From NCBI RefSeq assembly GCF_022201045.2, contig NC_068557.1:3782001-3846000 (forward strand): a stretch of 64,000 nt of DNA. Reading direction: 5' to 3'. Position numbers and translations under genes: made by a program. Below, one piece after another: positions 43,956-55,857 of this stretch (position 1 is the stretch's first letter; every line of letters starts with the position of its first letter). The notes below the pieces were generated by a model. It made no database searches. It had not been told where the DNA came from and worked only from the letters and a program-made list of their open reading frames with translations. The DNA is from Citrus sinensis. Taxonomy: Eukaryota; Streptophyta; Magnoliopsida; Sapindales; Rutaceae.

Positions 43956-44990
43956 TCAGAAAGAATTCATAGTCATCACATAACTTTTCTTCACTTTCAT
44001 CAACTCCCTCACAGCTTCACCAAAAGCCTTCTTTTTCTCTTCTCCGTCTCCATCAAACCATCCTCCCAACAAATCACCACCAGCATCATCATCATCATTA
44101 TCATCATGATCGGGTCTGATCACGACAAGTGTTGCTCCCCTCATCGTGTACCCTGAAGCCGGCAACTCCAGTACCGGCAAGTACAACATCTTAATGCTCA
44201 AATCCGGGAAGGGAGTCCTCTCCTTTAATGATGAATCATTCACAGACTTTCTCATCTCAGCAATCTGCTCTTCATCCATGCAGAGCTGTCCTTGATTCTT
44301 GCAATCACTCAGAACAACCCTTTGAAGCTGGGAATGTTCTGACACAATCGGTTTCAAGAACTGATGCCTTGCCGATGAAGAAATCAAGCAAGAAATCGTC
44401 CAAACAATTCGCAGTTTAAGCTGATCATCAGTTAAAAAATGCTCTTCTTCTTGAACAGGAGCAATTCTTTCCCATGCAAGATTCTTTTTACAAAACAACG
44501 TAGCACCGAGTATAATGCAAGACTTGAGCTCTCTCCCGAACGCAGCCTTCCACTTGATGAAACAATAATCATCGTCATTCCCATTTCCGTAGACCGGAAA
44601 CTGGACGTTCATATATTTGATTTCTCTGAACTTGCTGTTGCTCAAAGCAGGACACCAAACGGTAGTAGCAATTGAATCTTTATTAGCTGCTGATGACTTT
44701 GGAGTGATGATGAAGAGACGACGAAAGCATTTGAGTTTACTTAAAAAGATTCTCAAAACGCTGCGCTTTGATGAGTTGCCGATGAGTACTTGTCGACGAG
44801 GACGAGGAATGATGGAGAGGAAAAGATTGTTGATTTGGGGAATGAGCGAAGAGAAGCGTTTGCAGACGACAAGGCAGCGAGTTAAGGACTTGGCGTCGAG
44901 TAATTTGTTGAAGATGTCGAGAAGAATGGCGTCGGGTAGGCTATCAAAGTAATCATCAGCTTTTTCTTCTTGTTGTACAATTCTTTCCAT
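43956..44990 (-). CDS. F-box protein (AUF1/At5g46170-like)
   Basis: An intronless gene of 344 residues. An F-box lies at about residues 16-55 (FDSLPDAILLDIFNKLLDAK..CLVVCKRFSSLIP), the Skp1-binding motif of SCF ubiquitin ligases. The C-terminal part has no leucine-rich or Kelch repeats, but has the GYTMRGATLVVIRP phrase typical, as I recall, of the small plant F-box group around At5g46170 and AUF1. An acidic insert of mostly Asp and Asn (near residue 303) follows. ATG 44990 was chosen because it directly precedes the F-box and matches the family; the frame is open further upstream only through the (GAAA)n microsatellite, which encodes a Phe/Leu/Ser run unlikely to be real. The target protein is unknown. 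Confidence 0.88.
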   Translation of the reverse strand: MERIVQQEEKADDYFDSLPDAILLDIFNKLLDAKSLTRCLVVCKRFSSLIPQINNLFLSIIPRPRRQVLIGNSSKRSVLRIFLSKLKCFRRLFIITPKSSAANKDSIATTVWCPALSNSKFREIKYMNVQFPVYGNGNDDDYCFIKWKAAFGRELKSCIILGATLFCKKNLAWERIAPVQEEEHFLTDDQLKLRIVWTISCLISSSARHQFLKPIVSEHSQLQRVVLSDCKNQGQLCMDEEQIAEMRKSVNDSSLKERTPFPDLSIKMLYLPVLELPASGYTMRGATLVVIRPDHDDNDDDDAGGDLLGGWFDGDGEEKKKAFGEAVRELMKVKKSYVMTMNSF

Positions 44991-45171
44991 TTGATTGTTC
45001 TTTCTCTTTATGGGTTGCTTGGCTTGGTGAAAGGAGATTATATATAAAGAAGAGAAAGCAAAAAGGGAAAATGGCAAAAGGGATTTGATTGATACACGGT
45101 TTTGACCATAGTTTAAGAGAAGTTTCCAAGGACGGGAAACATGGTTTTCTTGTTGGTTGCTTAGAAGGAAG

Positions 45172-45223
45172 AAAGGAAGAAAGAAAGAAAGAAAGAAAAA
45201 AAGAAAGAAAGAAAGAAAGAAAG
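45172..45223. repeat. (GAAA)n microsatellite upstream of the F-box gene
   Basis: About twelve GAAA units, with one interruption, lie about 180-235 bases upstream of the F-box start codon, where its 5' untranslated region or promoter should be. Confidence 0.85.
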
Positions 45224-45973
45224 CTTTTGTCATTTGTCACATGCGAAAATTACAATAAAGTTCTATATCTTTTATTTTATTATGCCAAGGAACTAAGGTT
45301 GTGACTTTTTAAGTTTCAAGCCTATAATCTAAAAAGTCATATAAGAAAAGAATGTTACGAATAATACCAATTAAATTATATTTTATGATATAAGAAAAAA
45401 AAAATATATGTTTTTAGATCTTAATAAACATGAGTCGATTGTATGTCTTCAAAAATTTAATCCGTAAGATGTCGCGTGTTCTGTAAATTAATGTCTTTGA
45501 GCCACATACATATTGATAGTTGTTCATTTAAAAATCTATTTAGCTCAAGTCAATTTACAACCATACAGGCTTCCAAGGTATATTGTTTAAAATTCACGAC
45601 CTTTAAATTAATAAAGGAAAATTATGTGAAGTTTAATGTAATTTACCTTGAGAATATTCGAACTCGTAAGTCGTAACGCAACTTGGCAAAGTGGATGGAT
45701 ACACAGTTGGAGCTCTTCTGGAACCAAGTTGCTGTCTGGTGTGGCCCATTGTATTAATCAAGTTAGATATTGCCAAATTAATGACAGAAAGAAAGAAAAA
45801 TAAAAAATCAAACCATTTTCTCGATTTAATGTATTTATAATTCATCATGTTGCTTTCAATCAAATGTCAATGAAAAATTTCAATACCCTTTTCTACAACA
45901 CCTTCATATTTAGGTGTCTAGAATCTAGTCGGCTGTTGAACGGCATGCTTTTAGTTTACATAAATCTCACTAT
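45224..45973. other. Spacer upstream of the F-box gene
   Basis: AT-rich sequence with no supported gene, RNA or clear repeat. Confidence 0.5.
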
Positions 45974-46689
45974 TAGAGCTGGCAAAACGGATTATCGGAT
46001 CGTGTTTGTGTCGTATCAGTTTTGTATCGTATTAAATTTAAGTCGATCCAAACTCGACCTATTTAATAATCGTGTCAAAATATTGAGACCCAAATCTGAC
46101 ACAAAAAAATAATCGGATTACCCAATAACTTGCTTAATATCTATTTATTAAACAAAAGTCTCATAAAATATTTACACTTTGTCATACATATGTATGCACA
46201 TACATACATACATCCATCCATACATGCATAATTTATCAATATTATAAAATATGCATATTTACTAAAATATTACATACACTATTGAGGTTTTAATTATATA
46301 TATGTAAATAATATTATATATCAATATTATAAAATATACATGTCTACCAATATTTTATACATTTACACTATTAAAGCTCTAAATGTATTTAAAATTTTAT
46401 TAATAAAATATTGTGTCTATATTCATCCTTTTAAAGAATAAAAAAATCATCTCTAATATTTGAGTTTTGATGACAAGAATCTGTAAATTATTTTAAAATA
46501 GAAAATATAATCGGGTCATTGATCGGGTAAATGAGTCAAGAATTTTAACCCTAACCCGACACGGAAAAAAATCGTGTTGACTCGGACCCGACCCATTTAA
46601 TAATCGTGTTAAATTCGACAACTCATACCTATTTATTGGTATCGTGTTTGTGTCGGGTAATCGGGTCGTGTCAAATTTTGCCAGCTCTA
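45974..46689. mobile_element. Non-autonomous hAT-type element (716 bp)
   Basis: The left end TAGAGCTGGCAAAA is matched by the right end, which reads the same in reverse complement (TTTTGCCAGCTCTA). The subterminal regions repeat GTGTCG, CGGGTCGTG and ATCGTGTTTGTGTCG words in inverted arrangement. An imperfect 8-base target duplication flanks it: CTCACTAT (45966-45973) and CTCACTGT (46690-46697). No transposase frame. The TAGRGNTGGCAA-type end is typical of plant hAT MITEs. Confidence 0.85.
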
Positions 46690-47502
46690 CTCACTGTACT
46701 ATAGTTTCAAAAAAAAAATCTCCCAATACTATTTTGTTTTTCATTATTCAATTGAAGGGTTTAAAAAATTTAGTGATAAAAAAAAACTACAAACAACGAT
46801 AACTATTATTTACTTAATTGATATAAAATTTTTATTAAATTTAACATTCAATAATCAATTATTTAAATTTTATTTTTAATTTTCATTCCACGCTTCGATT
46901 CCATTTCATTTCAATTCAAGTATATTTGCGACTATCAATTAGTTCATTGATTTTTTTTTTAATAGATTAGTTCATTGAATTTGAAGGCGAATGACCGGCT
47001 AAATAAAAATAGTTGAAAAGGTGCTCGACAACCGCTCCACCTAATTTCATTTGTTAACCCAATTCAAGGCACAAAAGTGGGAATGAAAGTGAAGAGACAA
47101 AAACAAAAGTAAAAAAAGAAATGCACAAATGAAGAGCCGCCAGAGTGTAATTCTTGTGGTCTCATATGTGTTGGTCAATAAAGCAGACAACATAAATTAT
47201 TATCAAAAAATAATAATAATAAATAATAAAAAGAAATGGGTGAACACGTGTACTAGCATGAAGTGTGACGTCACCGAAACAGGTTGTGAATGTTGTCTTT
47301 AGTTTATACGCCAACAAACAATCAACAAACACCGCGGCCATCTCATCACAATCAACCTTTCTCTTCACCACACACACGGTTTCATTTACCACATCACAGC
47401 GAAGACTCATCGTACCATGGTCTTTAAGAGGACAAAAGACTAAAAAACAAAACTTAAAACATAAATTTGATTTTTTCTTTTTTGAAATTATTACCATCCA
47501 TG
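46690..47502. other. Spacer
   Basis: No gene supported. A minus-strand open frame of 111 codons (47162-47497) shows no recognisable domain and no good codon pattern, so it is not called. Confidence 0.5.
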
Positions 47503-49022
47503 TGTTGGGGGATAAAATAATTTTTTTTAAAAAAAATTTTTAGAATCGATCTTATATAATATATAAGAATTCGTAATTTAAAAATTATACCTTAAAAATT
47601 TAAGAAAATAAATAATTTTTACTTTTTTTGTTAAAGTAATTTAAACTCTTAGATCAGTCACCACCACTCCTATTAGATCACGATCCACCACTAAAATAAT
47701 CTTTCAGGCTATGATCAGGTTTAATCTGCACTTGACGTGTGGACGGTTTTATCACCACTAAAAGTAACTAGTAGGAGAAAATTTTTCTCTTAAAATTAGA
47801 GAGAAAAAATTATTTTCTCTAATCTGTATAATGTGGACTCTCTCTTTTTTCTTTAGAGAAAATAAGTATTTTTATATCTTCCTTTAGTGAAAACACTAGG
47901 ATTCAAATAATAAAAATCAAAAGTCACGTTAATTGTTTTTTCTATAGGGGCTCACCATGTAAAATAACATAAGACCCCTTACACATAAGCAAATTAAATA
48001 GAGTCTCCCATTAAATGATATATTTAAGTTTTTGACCCAAATAACTAATTATCTTTCTTATTAATTCAGTAGTGGTGCAGTCAATTAAATGAGCTAACTC
48101 AGGGATCATTTTGAAACATACAATAATGACTACAACAATTAAGCATGTAATTAAATAAGCCAAATCGTTTAATTCCAACTCTACTGCACTATAAGATTGA
48201 AACTGATCTCCATAATTGTATGTTCGAATAATAATTCATCTCAAGCCACATTGATTTCTTTACTGCACAATCATTTATACCACATCATTAATTAAATCGA
48301 TATCTCAACTGTCCAATCAATTTAATTACATCTTCTTCCTTAATACTCACTGGTTTTCTCTAATGATCATTTTCAACATACTAAATATGTTGACGCACTC
48401 TGGCTAGAGAATTTTATGATCAAGTGCCGAAAACCCATCAAGAGATGTATTGTACAAATTCTATATTGTTAATCTATAACTCTAATACTCATAATTGCTC
48501 CTACCAATATACTAAGTAATCTTGACTACAAGTATGTGTCGTGTCCATTAGTAACTCAAATGGAACAATAATTACAATCATGAAATCATAATTAACTCAA
48601 CATTAAGATTACAGTAAAATCAATGTCTATGAGATTTAATAAGTCTGATATTTATTGTAAAGTTAATTAAATCTCATATGTGATCTTGTTCAATGTAGTT
48701 GTACTACATCAATAAATTCATACATGATTAAAGACAAATCATTTAATAATTTCATTACAGTCTATACCTAAATAAAGTGCCCAACTTTATTTATCAACTG
48801 CAAATTAAATTTATTTAATCATAAGATAACTTGTATTTATATCTTCTGTGAATCCACATGGTGATTACATAAATACATATAATATGATTAAATGATCTTT
48901 AATCAAAATATTAATGCAATTAAGATATTTGAATAAAATACCTCATTTATTTTATTAATCAGAAATTTTTTTATTACAATTAAATAAACATATATGCTTT
49001 TAAAGTGCATATTTTCTCAACA
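47503..49022. mobile_element. Candidate solo LTR of a Ty1/copia-type retrotransposon (~1.5 kb)
   Basis: The segment begins TGTTGGGGGATAAAATA and ends ATTTTCTCAACA, so it has the TG...CA form with a terminal inverted repeat TGTTG/CAACA. It is flanked by a 5-base near-duplication, CCATG (47498-47502) and CTATG (49023-49027). There is no gag-pol coding sequence and no second LTR in the window. Length, ends and 5-base target repeat fit a solo LTR left after recombination. The superfamily is inferred from the end sequence. Confidence 0.6.
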
Positions 49023-49157
49023 CTATGGATATATTATAAATTTAAAATTTCATAAGATTGAGAAGTTATCAAGCATTAATTCAAAAATAAATCCCCATTG
49101 ATATTAGAAAGAGAAATTTCTACTTTTATTAAAAGGAAATGAGCCCTATCACACGGT

Positions 49158-49381
49158 CTTTGCTCGAGTGGTGAACCACTACCCTAAAGTTAAGTATGAC
49201 TATAAGTGCAGTGGTTTGAGTTCTCATGAGCTCAACCTCATTCTATTAAGTATAATTGTGTAGAGTTAATTTATAAGTTTTTTTCTCCTGCCAAATGCGA
49301 TATTTGATCACATGATCTGTTATTATATATCTGATTGTAAATATCTGAGTAATAATAAGTTATTATTATAATCATATTTCC
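49158..49381 (+). repeat. SINE-like repeat, copy 1 of a tandem pair
   Basis: The left end carries an A-box-like TTTGCTCGAGTGGTGAA. About 50 bases on is a B-box-like GTGGTTTGAGTTC, followed by an AT-rich tail with TAATAATAAG and ending CATATTTCC. About 80% similar to the next copy by eye. Confidence 0.55.
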
Positions 49382-49616
49382 CTTTGCCCGAGTGGTGAAA
49401 CACTTCCCTCAAAATTAAGCATGATTATGAGGACAGTGGTTCGAGTTTTCATGAGCTCAACTTCATTCAATTAAGTATAATTATATAGAGTTAATTTATA
49501 AGTCTTTCTCTTCTACCAAATGCGATATTTAATTGTATGATCACATGATCTGTTATTATATATATTATTGTAAATATTAGGGTAATAATAAGTTTTATTA
49601 TTATTATCATATTTCC
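49382..49616 (+). repeat. SINE-like repeat, copy 2 of a tandem pair
   Basis: Begins TTTGCCCGAGTGGTGAA (A box) and has GGTTCGAG (B box, 49438-49445). Same tail as copy 1, ending CATATTTCC at 49616. The two internal RNA polymerase III-type boxes suggest a tRNA-derived SINE. The two copies join head to tail with no spacer. Confidence 0.6.
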
Positions 49617-49846
49617 AAATTCAATGAGTGTAAATTGTATGATTAATAATTAAGTTAGTAGTTGGTGGGGCCCGTGTCAAAGCGTGCACACAAGGAGTAG
49701 CTGTACACATGTTCACACCATAGTGATTCACAGCAAAATCGAGTACATCAAGCAACGACAGACGAATATGATGAGCAAACAAGAGCCAATGATTGATAGA
49801 TTTCGATGAAGATCAAAATCGGAGAAACAGAGACCAGTTCAAGAAC

Positions 49847-52650
49847 ATGGCTTTCTCTAAAGACAATTTAAAAGGATTTGTTTTGGCATTGTTGTCAAGT
49901 TTTTTTATAGGCTCAAGTTTCATCATCAAGAAAAAAGGCCTCAGAAGAGCTGCTGCTGCTTCCGGCGTTCGAGCTGGTATTTATATTTCTATTTTAGTTT
50001 ACATTATCTGGTCTCATGTCTGGGATTTTTTTTTTTATTCGGAGTTTGCTTATCTCAATTTGGTTTGGTTTTTATTCTTGATCTTATTTTGTAGGTGTTG
50101 GTGGTTTTACTTATCTCTTGGAGCCTCTTTGGTGGGTTGGCATGGCAATAAGTAAGTGTTTCTCTCTCTCTCTGTCTTTTTGTGTTTGTGTTTGTAGTTT
50201 TTTTTTTTTTTTAAAGGAAGTACTGATTAAATCTTTGTAGTATAAGAAGTATATTACCTTTATTTTAGAACTTGCTGCTTTTATGTAATGCCACCATTAT
50301 CTGCTAGATAAATTCTCTGTCTATCCTATAGGCCGGCAATTGTGTGAATTTGATTTTGAATGTCATGTTTCATGTCATCTTCGAATTTAGGTCCATAGAT
50401 TATTGAAAATTTAGTAGGCCATTTTTCTCTCGTCATGATCATTGTCTGATGAATCTATAGCTTCAACAATATTAACAGGGAGTTACAAAATTCAGCCCTG
50501 TGTTCAGTTGCTCATTGGATCATTTCTCTTTCATTGAAAAGTTAGCATCTGCAGATCTTCATGTTTTTGTTCTATTACATTTTTTATTACTTACTAGAGT
50601 ATGCTAATTTTGATTTACTATGTGCATTTGGTCTATCACTGATCTTTGGCAGAATCATTCTTGTTGTATGATTTTTGATATAGTGATTGTTGGAGAGGTG
50701 GCAAATTTTGTGGCATATGCATTTGCCCCTGCTGTTCTTGTTACACCTCTTGGTGCATTAAGTATAATCGTGAGGTAACAGCTTTTATATTGTTTCACTT
50801 ATTCCAGAATCTTCTTGAAACTATGTATGCATTTGTATGATTTGTCTGTGGTTGTTTCACTGTTTTGGACTGTGTAGTGCTGTATTGGCACACTCTATCT
50901 TGCATGAGAAGTTACCGCAGCTGGGGATTCTGGGATGTGTGATGTGCATAGCCGGTTCTATCATAATTGTTATCCATGCACCACAAGAGAGTCCTATAAC
51001 TTCTGTTCAAGAAATTTGGAGCTTGGCAACCCAACCAGGTTAGTGCTTACACTTCTTTCTAGTTGTTCCTTATATTCGTGTTGCCTTTTATTGATGACTA
51101 ACTATATTTCTTCCAATCTTTCAGCTTTTCTACTTTACGTGGCATCCGTAATTGTGTTGGTTTTCATTTTGATCTTCCATTTCGCACCACGGTGCGGAAA
51201 TACAAATGCCTTAGTATTCATTGGCATTTGTTCATTGATGGGTTCTCTCTCGGTAAAGATTTCGAATTTGTTTCATTTTTTAGAGTTTTGATTAACTTAT
51301 CCAATATTGATGGAGTATATTTTGATCATTATTGAAAACCATCACAGTGAACTTCAAATTTATCATCACGGTGTTGAAAGTTTTGGCTATGATAGTTATG
51401 GGAATTTGCGTTTTCTTCTACTTTGAATTTTGAAGGTAGCAAACATTTCTGGGCATCAAAAAATAGGCTGTAAGAAATTTTGGGCTGTAAGAAATTTTGA
51501 GTTACTAAAGAGAGTCTATCTGTTGTTTATTCAGACTAAACTGGATAGAAATTTACTTTAACTGGAGGCAGATCAAGGATCATGAATACCTCTTCGACCT
51601 GAAGAAGAGCGTCACATGATAATAAAAATAAAGTTAATATATAATCACAAATTCTTATTTTCTTCTTTGGGTTTTTGCAACTAATTTGCAGGTGATGAGC
51701 GTTAAAGCACTTGGAACTTCGCTGAAATTAACCTTTGAAGGAAAGAACCAGTTACTATACCCTGATACATGGTTTTTTATGTTGGTTGTAGCTATATGTG
51801 TCATCATGCAAATGAATTATCTAAACAAGGTTAGTAATGTGAAATACTGACCATTTAGTTTGGACTATGCCCGCAGTTTTCATACATTGATATGGTGATT
51901 TTGTAATCACGTCAACATGTCTTTTCTAAGGAATCCCAAATGATGTTGCAGGCGCTCGACACATTCAACACTGCAGTTGTGTCCCCCATATATTACGTCA
52001 TGTTCACATCACTTACAATCCTGGCCAGTGTCATAATGTTCAAGGTATTGTTATTGTATACCTTTTTTCTGAGATTAACTATAATTTTTCTCTAGTTAGC
52101 AAGTAGGAGCCAAAAATGAAAAAAGTGATAAATTTACCAATGATTTCTTGAAGTGGCTGCAACACATTGATAAATAGACCTGCAGCCCATACTCTTGAAC
52201 TTTTTCAGAAAAAATGTTGGATTTCATTTTATCTCCAGTTCATCCTAGTCAATTTTTTCATGTGTCTCATGTGATGTAACGAATTATGTGGTGACATTTA
52301 TCATCTTAGGACTGGGATGGCCAAACTGCAGCAAGCATCATATCAGAAATATGTGGCTTTGTAGTTGTGCTCTCTGGGACCATTTTGTTACACACAACGA
52401 AGGACTTTGAGAGAAGTCCTTCTTTCAGAGGTGTGCAGCATTTTGTTACATTAAATTTATTTTAGCAGACCATGAAATACATTCAATTAACCATTTTTTA
52501 CGAACTGTAGGTGGCTATTCATCTTTAACCCCTGGATTATCACCCATAACCCCAACACTATCTACCCGACTCTGCAGTGGAAATGGTGAATTGTTGAAGC
52601 ACGATCAAGATGTGCCTTCTGAGGACTTCTGTAGACAAGAAATGTACTAG
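49847..52650 (+). CDS. NIPA-type magnesium transporter
   Basis: Nine coding exons (49847-49976, 50095-50151, 50684-50774, 50878-51038, 51125-51252, 51692-51829, 51952-52044, 52310-52430, 52511-52650) give 352 residues with all GT-AG introns. NIPA proteins are multi-pass membrane proteins proposed to carry Mg2+. The start region [20 protein letters not shown], then [23 protein letters not shown], the [20 protein letters not shown] and [14 protein letters not shown] segments, and the later [23 protein letters not shown] and [18 protein letters not shown] segments are hallmark NIPA sequence. About nine hydrophobic membrane segments are visible, with a short soluble Ser/Thr/Pro-rich tail. ATG 49847 starts the conserved N-terminus; a slightly earlier in-frame-looking stretch is not needed. 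Which NIPA paralogue this is cannot be decided here. Confidence 0.95.
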
Positions 52651-53597
52651 GAGTCTACCTCCTGAGAAGAAGTTCTCCGAACTTGTCTAAATACAAGGCA
52701 GTTCAAAGGTTTGAATTTTGGGAACTCTTGACAATTGGAATTGCCAAAAGGATATCAACACGAGTTATGGATCAGGTCCAAAAGTGCTTGACATGACATC
52801 TTCAAGATCAAAATTGGTATTGGTTGTTACGCCTTTGCCTCGTGCTTGTGCGCCAATGGAATTTCAACATTGAGATTCCTAGTGGAGTTTTGGCTTAAGA
52901 TATAGAAGCATCCTTTCAGGAGCATTCTTTGTACAGTGTGTGATATATTGCTGGCTTTTTAAAATTGGTCGGTTGGTTGGCTTGACTCATCAAATAAGAT
53001 GGGATGGTTGTAATGTGAATTTTCCTTTCTTGGAAGATGCAGAAGCCTCTAGTTTTGGTGGGGACAGCTGATGTCTGCCTCTTCAGAAGTATTTGCACCA
53101 TGAAATTTTTGTATGCGGGATGAGCTTTTTAGACAGAAGATACATCATATAGGGATTCATTTTTCGACAATTTTGTTTTTCATTTCTTTCCATGTTTCAC
53201 CAAGAAACAAATGCATGTGCAATATTTTTATAGCATTGTAAGAGTGATCGAATAGAGCTAATTATCATTGAGAAAGCAAATGTTATGTTCGGTTCTTCTC
53301 TTACTAAGATGCCTGCACAAGTGTGTGTGTGTGTGTGTGTGTGTGTATAGCTCTTGTCTTTTTCATTTATAGGACGGACGTACTCATGATATAAATATTG
53401 ATGTTATTTATTATTATTCCTGCTTTAGCTAAACATGACAAAATTTTGATAATATAAACAATGCAACACCATCAAACACAAATTGGACACAGAATTCAGA
53501 TATTAAATTTTCTGACTTTATTTAGCATAGTGTTTAAATAAGCTGTGGGTTTATAGGGCGACGAGAGGTTATTGATATGAATATGCAATTAGCATTA
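52651..53597. other. NIPA 3' region and spacer
   Basis: Probably long 3' untranslated sequence of the NIPA gene, then AT-rich spacer with a (TG)n microsatellite at about 53322-53347. No coding region supported. Confidence 0.5.
53322..53347. repeat. (TG)n microsatellite
   Basis: About thirteen uninterrupted GT units downstream of the NIPA gene. Confidence 0.8.
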
Positions 53598-53770
53598 TTA
53601 GCAACCCCAAATGCACAGGCAACCAGCCAACCAGGGTTTTCACTCAAAACTCACTTTATTATATCTACTAAAGATATCACATGCACCGGCTTTGCAGTTT
53701 GGGAAACTATGCCCTAGCCCACAATGTCTTCCCGTGCACACTTTGCTGTCACCTCATCAGTCATCATTTC
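53598..53770 (-). pseudogene. Defensin-like gene remnant, copy A (second exon)
   Basis: This minus-strand stretch aligns with the second exon of copy B (54120-54295). It keeps the acceptor (TTGTAG), the first three cysteines of the framework and the terminal CLCIWGC before a TAA stop. It is broken: the fourth cysteine codon has become Ser, there is an in-frame TGA in the middle, and the frame before the first cysteine is shifted. No matching signal-peptide exon was found upstream. Confidence 0.7.
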
Positions 53771-54119
53771 CTACAATCATTAAACATAAATAAATGTTTC
53801 TAGAAAAATATTAATTATGCAATAATACATCTATAAACTCTGTCAGGGCACGCATTAATTCTAAACAAATTGGGTAAGAGTAGAAACATTACCTTCTCCT
53901 GCCAATAGAGTGAAGCTTGCACCATAAAGTTAGTCCAGCTAACTCCACAAGATATTGATTCATCACTATGAAATTCCATAAATTAAATGAAACTTTTAGT
54001 TTGTGAAAATTGAATTTTGAAATTCAATGACAGATCAATGATTTTGAGGTGTGTACGTAACCCTTCCCTTAAGATTATATTCATCAATGATTTTGAGCTG
54101 TGGCTATGGAGATATGTCA

Positions 54120-55026
54120 TTAGCAACCCCAAATGCAAAGGCAAGCTTGCTTTTCACAAAGTCGTCTCACAGCTCCACTAACGTTAATGTGTTTATTAAC
54201 ACAAAAGGTATTACATGCAGCCTCCTTGCAACTGGGGAAACTAAACGCAAGCCCACAAAATTTCCCTGTATGCGCTGCTGTCACCTCCTCATTCCCTACA
54301 ATCATCAAAAAACATACATACATAAATACATACATACATGTACATATACACGTGCATGCATGAACTTGAAATTGGTAAATTAAAGGTGGCATAATTTTTC
54401 TCCATAAACTAGATTTTACAAAGAGAATTTAAGGGCGGGATATCAATCCTTTTATAGGAAAACTCATCCCAGTCATAAAACAATTGTTTTTTTTTTTAAA
54501 TTTTTTTTGTTATCGGAGCACGTAACAAAGTGTTATAAAAAAACCATATATAGAAGAATAAGCAGTAAAACTGCAAAATGTTAATCTCGTTTATTTTACT
54601 AATAACAACAGTATAGTTATTGTTATTATTATGCTAATTCGGTTACTGTCGTTTTGATACACCCATAGTTAATCTTGGTGCAAATATAGTCATTATTATG
54701 CTAAGAGTATATTTTTACTCAAACCCTTCGTCTCCTAAAGAAGTATTGTTTTCTTTCTATTCACTTTTTATCATGTGTGATTTTTAATCAATTATGAAAA
54801 TTTTCATGTACATAAATGTCAAAAAATGAATGGAAAAAATACAATAATTCTGGACTTAATTTAGTGTTCTGCATGATTTTTCTTTCTTTGTTTATTTGAT
54901 CTAAAATTGTAAATGAGTGAAGAAACACCAAATATGAACCCAATAATTGAAGAAAAATGGATGAGAGTTTTTACCTGCAATGAAGAGAACAAGCAGCAGA
55001 ACTGCCAAAGCATAGAAAACCTTGAT
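54120..55026 (-). pseudogene. Defensin-like (DEFL) cysteine-rich peptide gene, copy B, start codon apparently lost
   Basis: Two exons on the minus strand. Exon 1 (54975-55026) codes for a hydrophobic signal-peptide-like stretch (VFYALAVLLLVLFIA) ending at a GT donor. Exon 2 (54120-54295) codes for a mature peptide of about 58 residues with eight cysteines spaced C-x8-C-x4-C-x3-C-x14-C-x4-C-x1-C-x3-C, the pattern of plant CS-alpha-beta defensin-like peptides. Small secreted DEFLs act in defence or cell signalling. The codon where the start should be is ATC (55024-55026), one base from ATG, and a TAA lies five codons upstream in frame. So it is either a recent pseudogene, starts from a non-AUG codon, or has an unseen 5' exon. 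Its neighbour copy A is clearly dead. Confidence 0.65.
54578..54722. repeat. Dispersed direct repeat, copy 1
   Basis: About 145 bases from GTTAATCTCGTTTATTTTA to GTCATTATTATGCTAAG match 56739-56868 at roughly 75-80% by eye, with indels. Copy 1 lies about 1.1 kb before the MATE pseudogene and copy 2 about 2.2 kb before the intact MATE gene, hinting at one old tandem duplication. Confidence 0.55.
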
Positions 55027-55857
55027 GTTTCTCTGTTGGTGTTAAAGTGTACTCTTCTGTAAATTAAGATTTATGAGGATTTTGATTAACAAATGGATGA
55101 AAAAAAAAGACTAATGTGAGTTATTTTACAAGTTTTTAGTGTTCTAATAAAAGAAATGGTTGTAACAGGTGAACTTTCAAGCAAAAAAAAAAAAAAATTC
55201 TTTTAGTAAACAGGAAAAAATAATGCTTGTATATATATATTAGTAATTTGATGTGATTTGTTTTTCGGCACACCATGATTAGTAATTAAATTTTCTGGCC
55301 ACCAATGCGTGAGTAAAATTAAACCCCAAATCTCTTAAATCAATCTAGAGATTTCGCCAACTGAATGTTATTTCTTTAAACTATTAGACTATTGCTGATA
55401 TTTACAATCAAACTATTATAAGGACGTTCGAATTTCTCAATTATACAATATAATTAAGAAATGAATTAACACTTTTGTGATTCCTTGACCACTTTTCACC
55501 AGCTAAATGCTGATACCCACAAATTAATGTGAATTCTTTAAATAATAATAATGTACTTTATGATATCTTAAGAGATTTTCATTTAAAATTTGCGGTTTTA
55601 AACACAATTTAATTGCTTTCTCAATCATAAACTAAAAGATAAGATAAAGCCCTGTTTGACTTCTTAATTATGAGTTTTACGTACTTAGGAAATTCACCAT
55701 TAATTGATAAAGATCTCCATAGGGTATATTGAACAATATATAAAAACTGATTTGAATCCCTTAAATATTAAGATTGACTTCACCTTTTCCTTTGATTTGA
55801 AACCCTTGTATATTAAACGCAATTTTGTAGAATTAAAACTTCTGCTAATCTAAAAAT

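Noticed and set aside
44991-45233. N-terminal extension of the F-box frame by 81 codons
   Set aside because: It is encoded partly by the (GAAA)n microsatellite and gives a Phe/Leu/Ser run; the conserved start is at 44990.
47162-47497. Minus-strand open frame of 111 codons
   Set aside because: It has no recognisable motif or introns, and it runs into AT-rich low-complexity sequence.
49138-49616. CRISPR-like or other spaced repeat array
   Set aside because: There are only two head-to-tail copies with pol III-type boxes and no regular spacers; a SINE explains them better.
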